Below are positions 42,992 to 52,478 of a DNA stretch of 64,000 nt, one piece after another. The stretch lies in contig JACKAJ010000016.1 of assembly GCA_020635135.1 (NCBI GenBank), forward strand, positions 434,001-498,000, read 5' to 3'. The notes beneath the pieces were generated by a model, which worked only from the letters and a program-made list of their open reading frames with translations, did no database searches and had not been told where the DNA came from. Position 1 is the first letter of the stretch, and every line of letters starts with the position of its first letter. Made by a program: the position numbers and the translations under genes. Source of the stretch: Halobacteriovoraceae bacterium. GTDB taxonomy: Bacteria; Bdellovibrionota; Bacteriovoracia; Bacteriovoracales; Bacteriovoracaceae.

Positions 42992-45900
42992 TTAAGGTTC
43001 AATTGGAAAACCTAAAACACGAGAGTGTTGATTGTCTCCATAGAACAATTGATTTCCAATTAAAAGCAATCCACGAGTCTCTGCAGAAAGAAGCTGACTG
43101 GCATCTCCTGGCTCGAGTGTGTCCGTATAGCTCGTTTTACCAAATATTTGATCGGCTGGCTGGTTACTCATTGTAGGATTGTCATAGCGAAGAATTCGAC
43201 CATTGCTTCTATCGAGCACATAAATTCTCCCTCCCGCATCCCCTGTGATATCAACAGGATAATTGAGAAGAACTGCTGTGGTTCCACTGGTTCTCGAAGT
43301 CCAAGCGAGATTACCTCCCAGCATATAATCAGCGTTTTGATCGTCAACCGTAGGTATAGGGTCCCAAACCATGACTCGATGGTTATCAGAATCGGCGACA
43401 AAGAGTTTTGTGCCATCAGAATAAATCCCCCACGGGTCTCTCAATTTATTTTGAGAAGTTCCATTATTAGAGTCTGTTCCAACTCGAACATCAGCCGCAG
43501 GATTATCTGAAACTGAGGCCATTGCTGGTAAGGAGTTATAAATCAGAACGCGATCATAGGTCCTATCAACGACGTAAAATTTTGTTCCATCATAAAAACA
43601 GCGAATAGCTTGGTTGACTCGATCGTAGCCAGCATTCGTGGTATTCGCAGTCCACGTCGTTTGCCCCAAGACGGCTGAAGCATTGGGGCCATTGGAACTA
43701 ATAGGGAGATCAAAAACCATGACACGTCTATTATTATAATCGGGAACCCACAACTTTCCTCCAGCAATGCAAATACCGCGAGGAGCATTAAGCTGTGATT
43801 GATTCCTTCCCGTTAAAATCGTAGTAAAATTACCTTGTCCTACGACAAAGTCCGCAGGTTGATTCCAAGATTGAGGAATTCCATTCCAAACTAAAATTCT
43901 ATTGCGGGAAACATCGGCAACAAAAAACTGAGTCCCATCGTAAGCAAGGCCGTCTGGGTAATCAAAGTTATTCGCAGCAATCTGATTATGATCATTGATA
44001 ACCAGTGTAGTAAAGTCATACTGACCAATTAAAAAATCTGCATTTGTTCCATTCGCAATCGGAATGGTATTAAATCCCATAACTCTATTATTTGTATAAT
44101 CTCCAACATAAACTCGAGTTCCACTAATACTGACACCAATTGGGTTTGAAAAGCGGTCTTGATTCGTTCCTCCTGTATTAGCCGTATTACTGAACCCAAG
44201 AACATAATCAGAAGCAACCCCATGGTTTCCCGGAGCAGGGATAGAGTTCCATACTTTCACGCGATTATTACTATAGTCTGGAACATAAATTTTCCCTCCA
44301 AAAATTCTTGGCTTATAGGGGCGATTAAACTTATCGGCTGCTGCTCCATTGGATGTTCCAGTCAACGTCGTTTGCCCCAAAATGGTATCGGGATCAGGGT
44401 TTGTTCCAGTCGCAGGAATTGATTCGTAAATCGCAACTCTTTGGCAATTATAAAGAGAAACTAGTAAGCGAGTTCCGTCAGACCAAACTCCACTCGGAGC
44501 ATTCATTCTATTAGAACCACAATTCGATGCTTGATCGGTTGGTAGTGCTTGGCCTAAATACACATCAGGTATTGCAAAATTTGAAGTCGGAAATGAGTTA
44601 AAGATCAAGACACGATTATTACTATAATCTGCCACATAAAGCCTCGTTCCATCAGACCAGACGTCACTTGGGTTTTGGAGACCTCGAGTGACATCTCCTC
44701 CATCAGCATTGCTGGTGAACATATTCCCTTGCCCAACGACGACATCAGCAGGTGTATGGCTCGATGTTGGAATACTATTCCAAATTAAAACACGGTTATT
44801 ACGATAGTCGGCCACAACCAATTTATCTGTTCCGCCAACATTACCCGCCCATACTCCGAAGGGTTCATAGAGTGAATAAGCTGAAACACTTCCAATTCCC
44901 CCAGGTGTATTATTGCGATATCTTTCCGTAAAATTGCTCTGCCCTATCACAACGTTCGGAGGAGTATTTCCATCAGTAGGAAGAGAGTTCCAGATGAGAA
45001 CTCTATTATTGAATCGATCAGCAACAAATAATTTCGCACCATAAGTCATCACACCGGTAGGACCATAGAGACCATGCGTTGTCGTGACTTCTGCTGGCGA
45101 GGCTTTCCCTAAGACCATACAAGGTACAAAGCTTGTAGTCGTTATATTTGTAGTTTGAGTATTTTGAGAATTATACCCAGTGCTAGTCGCAACACGAATG
45201 AGGAGTTGATAAGCAGTATTCGTATCCAATCCGGTGAGCAGAGTTGACGTTGCTGGGGCATTGACGGTTTTCAAAAGAACATTGGATCCCCCACTGGCAT
45301 CATAGATAAAATATGCAGTCGCATCGCTGGCCGCATTCCAATCGAGACTTACGTAAGCTCCTTCATTTGTCGTTCTGCAATCGAGACTACTCAAATCTGT
45401 TGCCCCAGTTCCATTATCAACAATGGAGTTCACTCCTCCAAATGTAATAAAAGTGCTGCCGACGAGCCAAGAACTTTGCGAGCTATTACTAATCGCTCTA
45501 ACACGAAAGCGATAATAGTTCCCTTCCGTTAATCCTGTAAATTGATAGCTTACATTATTAGGAGAAACAAAAGCTGTAAAAGATGAAACAAAAGTTGTCG
45601 CACAAGTAAGTCCATCACAGCGACTCACTTCAAAACTCACTTCATTAGTTGAGTTATCGCTCCAAGACATAGAAGCAGTTGTGCCAGTAACATTTGTCAG
45701 TTGATAATTTGTTGGAGCATTAATCCCTGCACTCCCTGAAAGTTGGATATTTGATATTAAGCGTGAATCATCTGCAGTAATATCATAATTAATGTTCACA
45801 GACCCGGTATGGCTTCCTCCTGTGATAGCATTAAATTTAAAAGTAATATTGCATGAACTTCCTGAGTTGAGTGTCCCACCAGAAAATTGGCATGTCGTAC

Positions 45901-46222
45901 TGGAAATTTCAAAAATACTATTTGTTCCCGTATATCCACTTAGGTAGATAACCTGATCACTAATATTCTCTAGGGAAACTGTTGTTTCTCCTGTTCCTCC
46001 TAAGCCGACATCCCCATAACTAATTTCTGCAGGTGTAAATTTCAGGGCGGAGTTCCCAACATCATCACCGTTATCTTGATCTTGGTTATCATCGGAAGCG
46101 GAGTTGGTATTGAGAAAATCGTCTACAGGATTATCCTCTCCTCCACTATTACATGAAACTAGTAGTATCAAGATTTTGAATATAATGATGAGCCTAAATA
46201 GGGAAGCAATTGATGCTTTCAT
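42992..46222 (-). CDS. NHL-repeat lipoprotein with ASH and FN3 domains
   Basis: A 1,076-residue lipoprotein: signal and lipobox FKILILLVSCNSGGE, then an Asp/Asn-rich linker. An ASH/HYDIN-like Ig domain (YGDVGLGGTGETTVSLENIS) and two fibronectin type III domains (ending around residue 365) follow. Twelve NHL-type repeats then fill the rest, each like LYVADYSNNRVLIFNS followed by a PDVVVGQ-type strand. Twelve is the number for two six-bladed propellers. It is probably surface-exposed and binds proteins or carbohydrates. Together with the RCC1 lipoprotein at 11.8 kb it forms a pair of giant propeller lipoproteins in this window. Confidence 0.88.
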   Translation of the reverse strand: MKASIASLFRLIIIFKILILLVSCNSGGEDNPVDDFLNTNSASDDNQDQDNGDDVGNSALKFTPAEISYGDVGLGGTGETTVSLENISDQVIYLSGYTGTNSIFEISSTTCQFSGGTLNSGSSCNITFKFNAITGGSHTGSVNINYDITADDSRLISNIQLSGSAGINAPTNYQLTNVTGTTASMSWSDNSTNEVSFEVSRCDGLTCATTFVSSFTAFVSPNNVSYQFTGLTEGNYYRFRVRAISNSSQSSWLVGSTFITFGGVNSIVDNGTGATDLSSLDCRTTNEGAYVSLDWNAASDATAYFIYDASGGSNVLLKTVNAPATSTLLTGLDTNTAYQLLIRVATSTGYNSQNTQTTNITTTSFVPCMVLGKASPAEVTTTHGLYGPTGVMTYGAKLFVADRFNNRVLIWNSLPTDGNTPPNVVIGQSNFTERYRNNTPGGIGSVSAYSLYEPFGVWAGNVGGTDKLVVADYRNNRVLIWNSIPTSSHTPADVVVGQGNMFTSNADGGDVTRGLQNPSDVWSDGTRLYVADYSNNRVLIFNSFPTSNFAIPDVYLGQALPTDQASNCGSNRMNAPSGVWSDGTRLLVSLYNCQRVAIYESIPATGTNPDPDTILGQTTLTGTSNGAAADKFNRPYKPRIFGGKIYVPDYSNNRVKVWNSIPAPGNHGVASDYVLGFSNTANTGGTNQDRFSNPIGVSISGTRVYVGDYTNNRVMGFNTIPIANGTNADFLIGQYDFTTLVINDHNQIAANNFDYPDGLAYDGTQFFVADVSRNRILVWNGIPQSWNQPADFVVGQGNFTTILTGRNQSQLNAPRGICIAGGKLWVPDYNNRRVMVFDLPISSNGPNASAVLGQTTWTANTTNAGYDRVNQAIRCFYDGTKFYVVDRTYDRVLIYNSLPAMASVSDNPAADVRVGTDSNNGTSQNKLRDPWGIYSDGTKLFVADSDNHRVMVWDPIPTVDDQNADYMLGGNLAWTSRTSGTTAVLLNYPVDITGDAGGRIYVLDRSNGRILRYDNPTMSNQPADQIFGKTSYTDTLEPGDASQLLSAETRGLLLIGNQLFYGDNQHSRVLGFPIEP

Positions 46223-46755
46223 GGTTGTATTAAAATCTTGTCGATGGAATTAATTAAAACTTAATACCAATAGATAAGATTTTTTTCCTTTGATATAATT
46301 ATAATTTGATTTTTTTATGAACTTTTTTATTTCAAAGAACCATCAATTAATCCTTTAAGAATCAATGACTTGCGACAAGGCTCCTATCCATAAAATAGAA
46401 GTCTTATTTTTTTGAAAAATTTAAGCATTTAAAACTTGGGTACTTTTGGAGCCAACAATCTATTATGTCTTTTATAAACAAATTCAAAGAATAAATGTCA
46501 TTTCCCCCATGGGCTAAAAACCTAATTGATCTAAAACTTAAACCTAAGTGAGTATTCACTCGCGGATCCTCTTTAAGCGTATAAAGTTGGCGTTGGCATA
46601 GTTGAAATGAAGGTAGTTTTCTCTCCTAACTGGGTATTTTCGCTCCAGTGTATGAACATTATCCCATCATAAAAGCCACCAAGTTTACTGACTCACACTA
46701 TATACCCGTATCTTAATGGAAACTATTTTACAGTCTATGCTGACTGTCAGTAGAA
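46223..46755. other. 533-base intergenic stretch
   Basis: It contains the leader of the NHL gene, AT-rich near 46223-46330. I see no frame, repeat, RNA gene or strong hairpin in the remainder. Confidence 0.5.
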
Positions 46756-46785
46756 CTAAGCCTTCACTGAAATGTGAAGGCTTAG
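46756..46785 (-). terminator. Terminator of the di-heme peroxidase gene
   Basis: CTAAGCCTTCAC-N6-GTGAAGGCTTAG is a perfect 12-bp stem 11 bases past the stop at 46796. On the minus strand it is followed only by TTCTACTG, so the T-tract is weak, but the stem is strong. Confidence 0.6.
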
Positions 46786-46795
46786 TTAGATTCTT

Positions 46796-47788
46796 CTAAA
46801 GGAAATTAACTTTTTTGGCCGTCAAAGAGTTAAGAAAAGCTTTAACGTCTTCGATAAATTCTTTATCAACTTTTTCTCCCAGTTGATGAAAGGCCATCAA
46901 ACGAATAGCCTCATCGAGAGTTTTTACTGAACCGTCGTGAAAATAAGGATGAGTTTTAGCAATATTTCGAAGCGAAGGCACCTTAAAGACTTTTTTATCT
47001 TCTTCTTTTTTCGTAATCATAAAGCGACCAAGATCTTTTGTCTGGTACTCGTTGACTTGCCCGATCATCTGATAATCATTTCCCCCAATGGCCACGCCGT
47101 AGTGACAAGACGTACAACCAGTGTCCATGAATCTTTTTAGACCACGTTTTTCTTTTTTTGTAAGTGCATTTTTTTTACCATTTAAAAAATCATCAAATCG
47201 CGAAGGTGTGAGAAGCGTTGTTTCGAATGCTTCTATCGCGACTCCCACATTGTTATAGTTGAATGGTTCTTTATCCTTTGGAAAGGCTTTCTTAAACTCA
47301 GCGACATATTGCTTATCACTCGAGAGTTTTTTGACAACTTCCTTATCCCCAGGCATTCCCATTTCTACAGGGTTGAGTATTGGTCCAAGCGCCTGCTCTT
47401 TAAGATCTTTGGCTCTTCCGTCCCAAAATTGAACAAAGTGAAGAGCGGCATTAAAAGTTGTTGGTGAATTTCTCTCCCCACGAGTTCCATCGTGTCCAGG
47501 TGATGTGGGTTCATTATCGACTCCATAATTATCAAGCTTATGGCAAGAGTTACAAGAAATTTTATTATTCACAGAAAGTCTTTTTTCTAAATAAAGTTTT
47601 TTACCGAGCTTAATGAGGGCACTATTTTTTTTCTTGTCGATCAAACTCTTGGGAAGTGGTTTGAAGGTACTTTTAACTTCCTCCATATCGAGTTCAAAAT
47701 CTTTTTGGGTTCCGGCGGCGGCCATAAGGTTTAATCCTAAGTAAAACCCTAATCCTATAAAGCTTAATTTTTTTAAATGACTTAACAT
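46796..47788 (-). CDS. Di-heme cytochrome c peroxidase (MauG/CcpA family)
   Basis: A 330-residue periplasmic enzyme that reduces hydrogen peroxide with electrons from c-type cytochromes. It has a signal peptide (LSFIGLGFYLGLNLMAAAG) and two haem sites, ISCNSCHKLDNYGVD and GCTSCHYGVAIGG. Family blocks RNSPTTFNAAL, QFWDGRAKDLKEQALGPI and FKVPSLRNIAKTHPYFHDGS are intact. GGAGGG precedes the ATG. A peroxiredoxin-like gene lies just upstream on the same strand, so this is an oxidant-defence pair. Confidence 0.93.
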   Translation of the reverse strand: MLSHLKKLSFIGLGFYLGLNLMAAAGTQKDFELDMEEVKSTFKPLPKSLIDKKKNSALIKLGKKLYLEKRLSVNNKISCNSCHKLDNYGVDNEPTSPGHDGTRGERNSPTTFNAALHFVQFWDGRAKDLKEQALGPILNPVEMGMPGDKEVVKKLSSDKQYVAEFKKAFPKDKEPFNYNNVGVAIEAFETTLLTPSRFDDFLNGKKNALTKKEKRGLKRFMDTGCTSCHYGVAIGGNDYQMIGQVNEYQTKDLGRFMITKKEEDKKVFKVPSLRNIAKTHPYFHDGSVKTLDEAIRLMAFHQLGEKVDKEFIEDVKAFLNSLTAKKVNFL

Positions 47789-47927
47789 AAAATTCCCTCC
47801 GATAAATTTCTCTATTCATTCTTTAATAAATTTATTTTGAATTCAATCCCTCATTGATCCCTGTCTAAGCTCGTTTGCAGAACCTAACAGAAATACTGCT
47901 ACCTAAACTAAGCCTAACTGCCTTTTT

Positions 47928-48620
47928 TTATTTTTTTAAATTTTTTAGAATTTTTAAAATTTCTGAGGGTTCTGCTCGCTTTGTGTAATCCGCATCGGCA
48001 AATGCATAAACGATCACGCCTTCTTTATCAACAATATAAGTTCCCGGGATCGGAAGCATTTCTTCTGCGTTATTTTGGTTTTCTTTGAGATCAATTCCAA
48101 ATTGTTGATAGAGCTCCAGGACTTTTTTGTCCAATTTAAAAGCTATCCCAAATTTTTTTGCTATTTCATTATTCTCATCAGAAAACATTGGAAAAGTGAA
48201 GTTGTGCTTATTTTTAGTTTTAAGCACTTCTTTAAACGTTTCAGGAGAAAGGGCAATCAATTCTCCTCCTGCTTTTTTGATTTTAGGGTATTTTTTTTCG
48301 TACTCTTTCAGTTCAAGCATGCAATAGGGACACCATCCCCCTCGATAAAATTTCAAAATCACAGGACCTTTTTTGTAGTAATCAGAGATAGGCTTCTCTC
48401 GCAATGAAAAATCAGGAACTTTAACTCCTTCTTGAAGACTGGTTCTTTCAATCCCTGTTTGTCTTAAGTCTTCAATGGCCTTAGAGAAAGCTTCCTTCAC
48501 TTCTTGAGGAGTTTTACCCGCTGATCGCGATTTTTTCTCTTTGATTTGTTCTGCCAAGGTCTTTGCTTGCGCACTTGCCAGTAACAAAACACTCAAACAT
48601 AGAATTGCTATTTTTTTCAT
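47928..48620 (-). CDS. Exported AhpC/TSA-type peroxiredoxin-like protein
   Basis: A 230-residue thioredoxin-fold protein with signal peptide (MKKIAILCLSVLLLASAQA). A helical linker of about 50 residues precedes the catalytic domain: VPDFSLREK, ILKFYRGGWCPYCMLELKEY (two cysteines, CPYC), LIALSPETFKE, and IPGTYIVDKEGVIVYAFAD. It probably reduces peroxides or disulfides in the periplasm. It is 139 bases upstream of the cytochrome c peroxidase on the same strand. Confidence 0.88.
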   Translation of the reverse strand: MKKIAILCLSVLLLASAQAKTLAEQIKEKKSRSAGKTPQEVKEAFSKAIEDLRQTGIERTSLQEGVKVPDFSLREKPISDYYKKGPVILKFYRGGWCPYCMLELKEYEKKYPKIKKAGGELIALSPETFKEVLKTKNKHNFTFPMFSDENNEIAKKFGIAFKLDKKVLELYQQFGIDLKENQNNAEEMLPIPGTYIVDKEGVIVYAFADADYTKRAEPSEILKILKNLKK

Positions 48621-48735
48621 TGGAATTCCTATTCATTGTTTAAACGGATGAAAAATAGCTTACAAGACATTTGCTAAAAGGCAATGCCCGTCGAAGAATT
48701 CAAACGGGCATATTTTTGATAAGATTGAATAATAT

Positions 48736-49866
48736 TTATTTGAGAAGTTTGTCGAGCTGCTCGATAAAATAAGCGTATTGAGCTTCATTTTCTCGATGGC
48801 TTTGAAAGTAGTGAGTTAAAGTATGCTCTGCTGGTCTTGTCATGTTTTGCAATCTCTTTTTAACATCACTATACATTCGAGGTTCAACCCCTAGTCTCTC
48901 CAATAAGTCTTTTGCTTTCAATGAGTTTTCTAACCACAAGTTTACTTTATTTCTCTGTCCAAGATCTAACGTTGTAAAACGAGTTTCCCATTTGGAAATT
49001 CCCATTTTAAGAAATGTGACCATCCCTGCTAGACTCTCACCCATTCCTGATATTTTTGTTAGCCCCATAATAAGAAGCATATTGTAACGAAGATTAACAA
49101 GTTCTACGAATTCATCTCGATAATAAGAAGCATCTTCTTCGTATTCTTTGAGATCTTTAAAATAAATTTCTTCTTTTTCGACATCTGCAACTCGAAGTGA
49201 TGCTTTTTCCATTAATTTATAAAAAGAAAGAATTTCTACATCTTTTTGGGTATTGGCCAAAACATAGTCTTGAAGCCCATTTTTTTCATGCATAGCAACT
49301 GCAAGGGCCATGATTGCATTGGCATTGTTCTTATCCCCTAAACCAAGTGGAGAAGCATTGTAATCGGCAAGATTTTTTCCCTCAGTCAGATCTTGAATTT
49401 TTCGAAAGTATTCATTAATGGCATCTTTGAAAAGTTTTTCTCGGTATTCAATGGTATCGTAACGCTGTCCCGTCCATACTTGAAACTCAAAAGCCTTGTA
49501 ATATTTCGCGGCCATGGCCACTTTGTGAGCAAATGTCGTCGTCTCTTCATCAGATTTTAAGCGAGAAAAATATTCATCTCGACTCATACTGCTTTCACCT
49601 TTTCGGCTCATCATTCTAGCTTCAGCAATTTCTTCTCGAGATTGCTCGGCAGCTTCAGCAGCCCGACCGGAATTAACAGCAGATTCTTCGGCGCTATCAG
49701 CGGCTCTACCGGAATTGTCCGCTGAAACTTCAGCAGCATCGGCTGCTCTCCCTGAGTTCTTAGTGGCTTGTTTGGCATTATCAGCAGTATCTTTCAAGGC
49801 CCCACAGGAAGTCATAAGGATTGAACTAAGGATCATGGTATAGAATGGTTTTCCGAAATTTCGCAT
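48736..49866 (-). CDS. Lipoprotein with 14-residue coiled-coil repeats
   Basis: A 376-residue lipoprotein (lipobox LMTSCGALKD). Right after the cysteine, three copies of a 14-residue (two-heptad) repeat occur: NSGRAADAAEVSAD, NSGRAADSAEESAV and NSGRAAEAAEQSRE. They are Ala-rich like the trimeric coil of murein lipoprotein. A helical 270-residue globular part follows with no family I recognise. It may tether something at the outer membrane. Confidence 0.75.
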   Translation of the reverse strand: MRNFGKPFYTMILSSILMTSCGALKDTADNAKQATKNSGRAADAAEVSADNSGRAADSAEESAVNSGRAAEAAEQSREEIAEARMMSRKGESSMSRDEYFSRLKSDEETTTFAHKVAMAAKYYKAFEFQVWTGQRYDTIEYREKLFKDAINEYFRKIQDLTEGKNLADYNASPLGLGDKNNANAIMALAVAMHEKNGLQDYVLANTQKDVEILSFYKLMEKASLRVADVEKEEIYFKDLKEYEEDASYYRDEFVELVNLRYNMLLIMGLTKISGMGESLAGMVTFLKMGISKWETRFTTLDLGQRNKVNLWLENSLKAKDLLERLGVEPRMYSDVKKRLQNMTRPAEHTLTHYFQSHRENEAQYAYFIEQLDKLLK

Positions 49867-50087
49867 AAACTCCTCTCCTTAAAAAAATTAAGTTTAGGAA
49901 TGCTTATAGAACCCTAGCAGAATATTCAACTATCCTTTTCTTACTTCCAGCTCCTTAGTTTTGAACCGACTAGCACCGCAGCATTTTTGTTCCAATGGAA
50001 ACCCCTCACAAAACTTTCCCCTTTGAAGCCAAGCCCCTGCTCACAGTAAAATGAAAGGTGAGTTTTCACTCTCCATAGGACGTTCAA

Positions 50088-50774
50088 ATGGTACAGAAAA
50101 GTTTATTCGCAATTCTCAGTCTTTTTCTTTCAATCGCAAGTTTTGCATTTGACGAAGACGTCCTCAAAGAAATTGAGAACATTAAAACAACAAAATCTCG
50201 AGAGTGTTCAAGTGGCTCACTTTCTTTAAAAATTAACGGAGGCAAAATTGAAATTTCTGATTCCTCAAACAAATTTGGACACTACCAGCAGTATAATATA
50301 TATGATGAGTCTGGGGATTTTATACTCGCTGATCATATTACTATCACTAATATTGACTACGCTAAAAATAATTTCCTACCCGAACTCGTTATTCTCAAGA
50401 AAAAAGACAAAGCCTATCTCCTTGAAGGCTTAAGTTTTAAATTTAGAAAATTTGGATATAACGAAAATTGCAAGGGAGAAAGCATTTCAAATCTCCACTG
50501 CTATTCAAGAATTTATAACACCAATCTTTCTTCGTTTAAAAACAAAATTATCCTCACTCTTACCAAGAAAAAACTCCGAGATCTTGCAGGACTTCTCGAA
50601 GAAATGGTCTTTCCATATGACCAATTTGACTTTCACTCCAGTGCTGTCCGGGTCGGCAATAATGGATCACTTAAAAGGGCCGTGGCCTTGGTCGACACTG
50701 ACGAAGTCGTTAACCTTATCTACTCTTATCCCAGTGCTAAAAGTGTCTTAAAGGACTGTCATCTGCAGCTGTGA
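50088..50774 (+). CDS. Exported hypothetical protein
   Basis: A 228-residue protein with signal peptide (QKSLFAILSLFLSIASFA). The mature part is mixed alpha/beta with four cysteines (SRECSSGS, NENCKGES, LHCYSR, LKDCHLQL) that could make two disulfides. No family is recognised. It stands alone, and a second small exported gene follows 122 bases later on the same strand. Confidence 0.7.
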   Translation: MVQKSLFAILSLFLSIASFAFDEDVLKEIENIKTTKSRECSSGSLSLKINGGKIEISDSSNKFGHYQQYNIYDESGDFILADHITITNIDYAKNNFLPELVILKKKDKAYLLEGLSFKFRKFGYNENCKGESISNLHCYSRIYNTNLSSFKNKIILTLTKKKLRDLAGLLEEMVFPYDQFDFHSSAVRVGNNGSLKRAVALVDTDEVVNLIYSYPSAKSVLKDCHLQL

Positions 50775-50896
50775 TCTCTTTGTTAACTCTCAGACTCTGT
50801 AATATTTACAGGGTATCTAAATTATAAACATTCCACTTTGACTCAGCGCAAAATCATGGTATGACTAGCTTCGGGCATTTGTAAAATAGGGCGGGT

Positions 50897-51286
50897 ATGA
50901 GACCATTGATCAGTATTATTCTCTTTTTATCGATCAAACTAGCGTGGGCAAGCGAAGGTGCTCCTCAATGTGCTCGTTTGAAAGCTCAAAACTACTACCC
51001 TCAAAACAATTCAATAATTATCTCTCTCGATCGCGATATTCAAACCAGTGAAAACAAAAAGACCAGGCAGTTAACGATTTTAAGCACTCAGCAAAAATTT
51101 AAAGTGAAAGTTTCCTACACCAGAAAAGATTCAGAACTTTGTTTTCACAATGTTTCCTATCAAAGTGCCGATCGCTTAAACAAATACCTTTCTAAAGCCA
51201 GTGGTTCCCAAGTAAGCCTTTACAAATATCCACTTCCTGAGAAAATCACCATCGTTGAAAATAACGAGCGTCTCTTCAAATTTTAA
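50897..51286 (+). CDS. Small exported hypothetical protein
   Basis: A 129-residue protein with signal peptide (RPLISIILFLSIKLAWA). The mature region is basic with two cysteines (APQCARLK and ELCFHNV). No family is recognised. It ends 9 bases before the convergent fadA stop. GGGCGGG lies just before the ATG. Confidence 0.65.
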   Translation: MRPLISIILFLSIKLAWASEGAPQCARLKAQNYYPQNNSIIISLDRDIQTSENKKTRQLTILSTQQKFKVKVSYTRKDSELCFHNVSYQSADRLNKYLSKASGSQVSLYKYPLPEKITIVENNERLFKF

Positions 51287-51295
51287 GGCGTATCT

Positions 51296-52468
51296 TTAAT
51301 AAGTTTCGATAATTGTTGCCACACCTTGCCCGTAGCCAATACACATGGTAGCCAATCCTTTTTTAAGATTGTCTTTTTTCATCTGATGAACCAACGTAGT
51401 AATGATTCTAGCTCCCGAGCAACCTAATGGGTGTCCAAGAGCAATGGCTCCACCATTGACATTCACCTTATTGTCCATCACATCCAAAAGCTCTAAATCC
51501 TTTAAAACGGCCAAGGATTGAGCTGCAAAAGCTTCATTGAGTTCAACCAAATCGATATCTTTTATAGAAAGGTTGGCTTTATTCAAAGCTTTTTTTGTCG
51601 CAGGCACAGGACCAATTCCCATAATGGCCGGATCACAGCCAGCTGCCGCTTGAGAAACAATGCGGGCCATGGGCTCCATCCCAAGTTCATGAGCTTTTGA
51701 TTCCGCCATGACGATGACAGCACTTGAGCCATCTGAAATCGCCGAAGAATTCCCAGCAGTCACAGTTCCCCCTTTGGGATTAAAAACTGGTCGCAAGGAT
51801 AAAAGTGTTTCCAAAGATGTATCAGGTCTTACAACTTCATCGAAATCTAATTTAAACTTCACTCCATCGGCATCGTGACCCTCAATAGGGACTATCTCAT
51901 CATCAAAACGCCCAGAAAGCCTCGCTTGATGAGCCCGTTGATGGGATCGAAGAGAAAATTTGTCTTGATCTTCTCTGGAGATTTGTCGAAGCATTCCCAA
52001 GTATTCTGCTGTTAAGCCCATGGAGTTTCCTGCTTTTGCATATTTAATTTGATTTCTAGGATTGAGATCCAAACCATGAGTCATTGGCACATGCCCCATG
52101 TGTTCAGTTCCACCACAGAGATAAATTTCTCCAAGCCCTGCCATAATATTAGCAGCTGCGCTGTGAATCGCAGTCATCGATGAACCACAAAGACGATTAA
52201 TCGTTTGGGCCGGAACCTCAATGGGGATTTGTGTGAGGAGCTGGGAATTTCTTGCTAAGTTATAAGCTTGCTCGAGCGTTTGTTGAACACAACCCCAGAT
52301 TATATCGTCAATTGATGCCGGGTCGATTTTAGGATTTCTTTTTAAAATAGCATCCATTAAGTTCGCGGTGAGATCCTCAGCCCGAACATAGCGAAAAGCG
52401 CCCCCCTTGGATCTCGCCATCGGTGTTCTCGCGGCATCAACAATGACAGGGATATTTTTTGAACTCAT
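51296..52468 (-). CDS. fadA: Acetyl-CoA acyltransferase (3-ketoacyl-CoA thiolase)
   Basis: A 390-residue thiolase performing the last step of beta-oxidation. I start at ATG 52468 (MSSKNIPVIVDAARTPMARS), with AAGGAAG upstream, 10 bases after the fadB stop. Active-site residues are Cys in INRLCGSSMTAIHS, His in VNGGAIALGHPLG, and Cys in GCSGARI. The fadBA order and coupling show that it forms the trifunctional complex with FadB. Confidence 0.95.
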   Translation of the reverse strand: MSSKNIPVIVDAARTPMARSKGGAFRYVRAEDLTANLMDAILKRNPKIDPASIDDIIWGCVQQTLEQAYNLARNSQLLTQIPIEVPAQTINRLCGSSMTAIHSAAANIMAGLGEIYLCGGTEHMGHVPMTHGLDLNPRNQIKYAKAGNSMGLTAEYLGMLRQISREDQDKFSLRSHQRAHQARLSGRFDDEIVPIEGHDADGVKFKLDFDEVVRPDTSLETLLSLRPVFNPKGGTVTAGNSSAISDGSSAVIVMAESKAHELGMEPMARIVSQAAAGCDPAIMGIGPVPATKKALNKANLSIKDIDLVELNEAFAAQSLAVLKDLELLDVMDNKVNVNGGAIALGHPLGCSGARIITTLVHQMKKDNLKKGLATMCIGYGQGVATIIETY

Positions 52469-52478
52469 ATTTTCTTCC

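Noticed and set aside
47840..47870. FNR-like site upstream of the cytochrome c peroxidase (TTGATCCCTGTCTAA)
   Set aside because: Only the left half matches the consensus; too weak to list.
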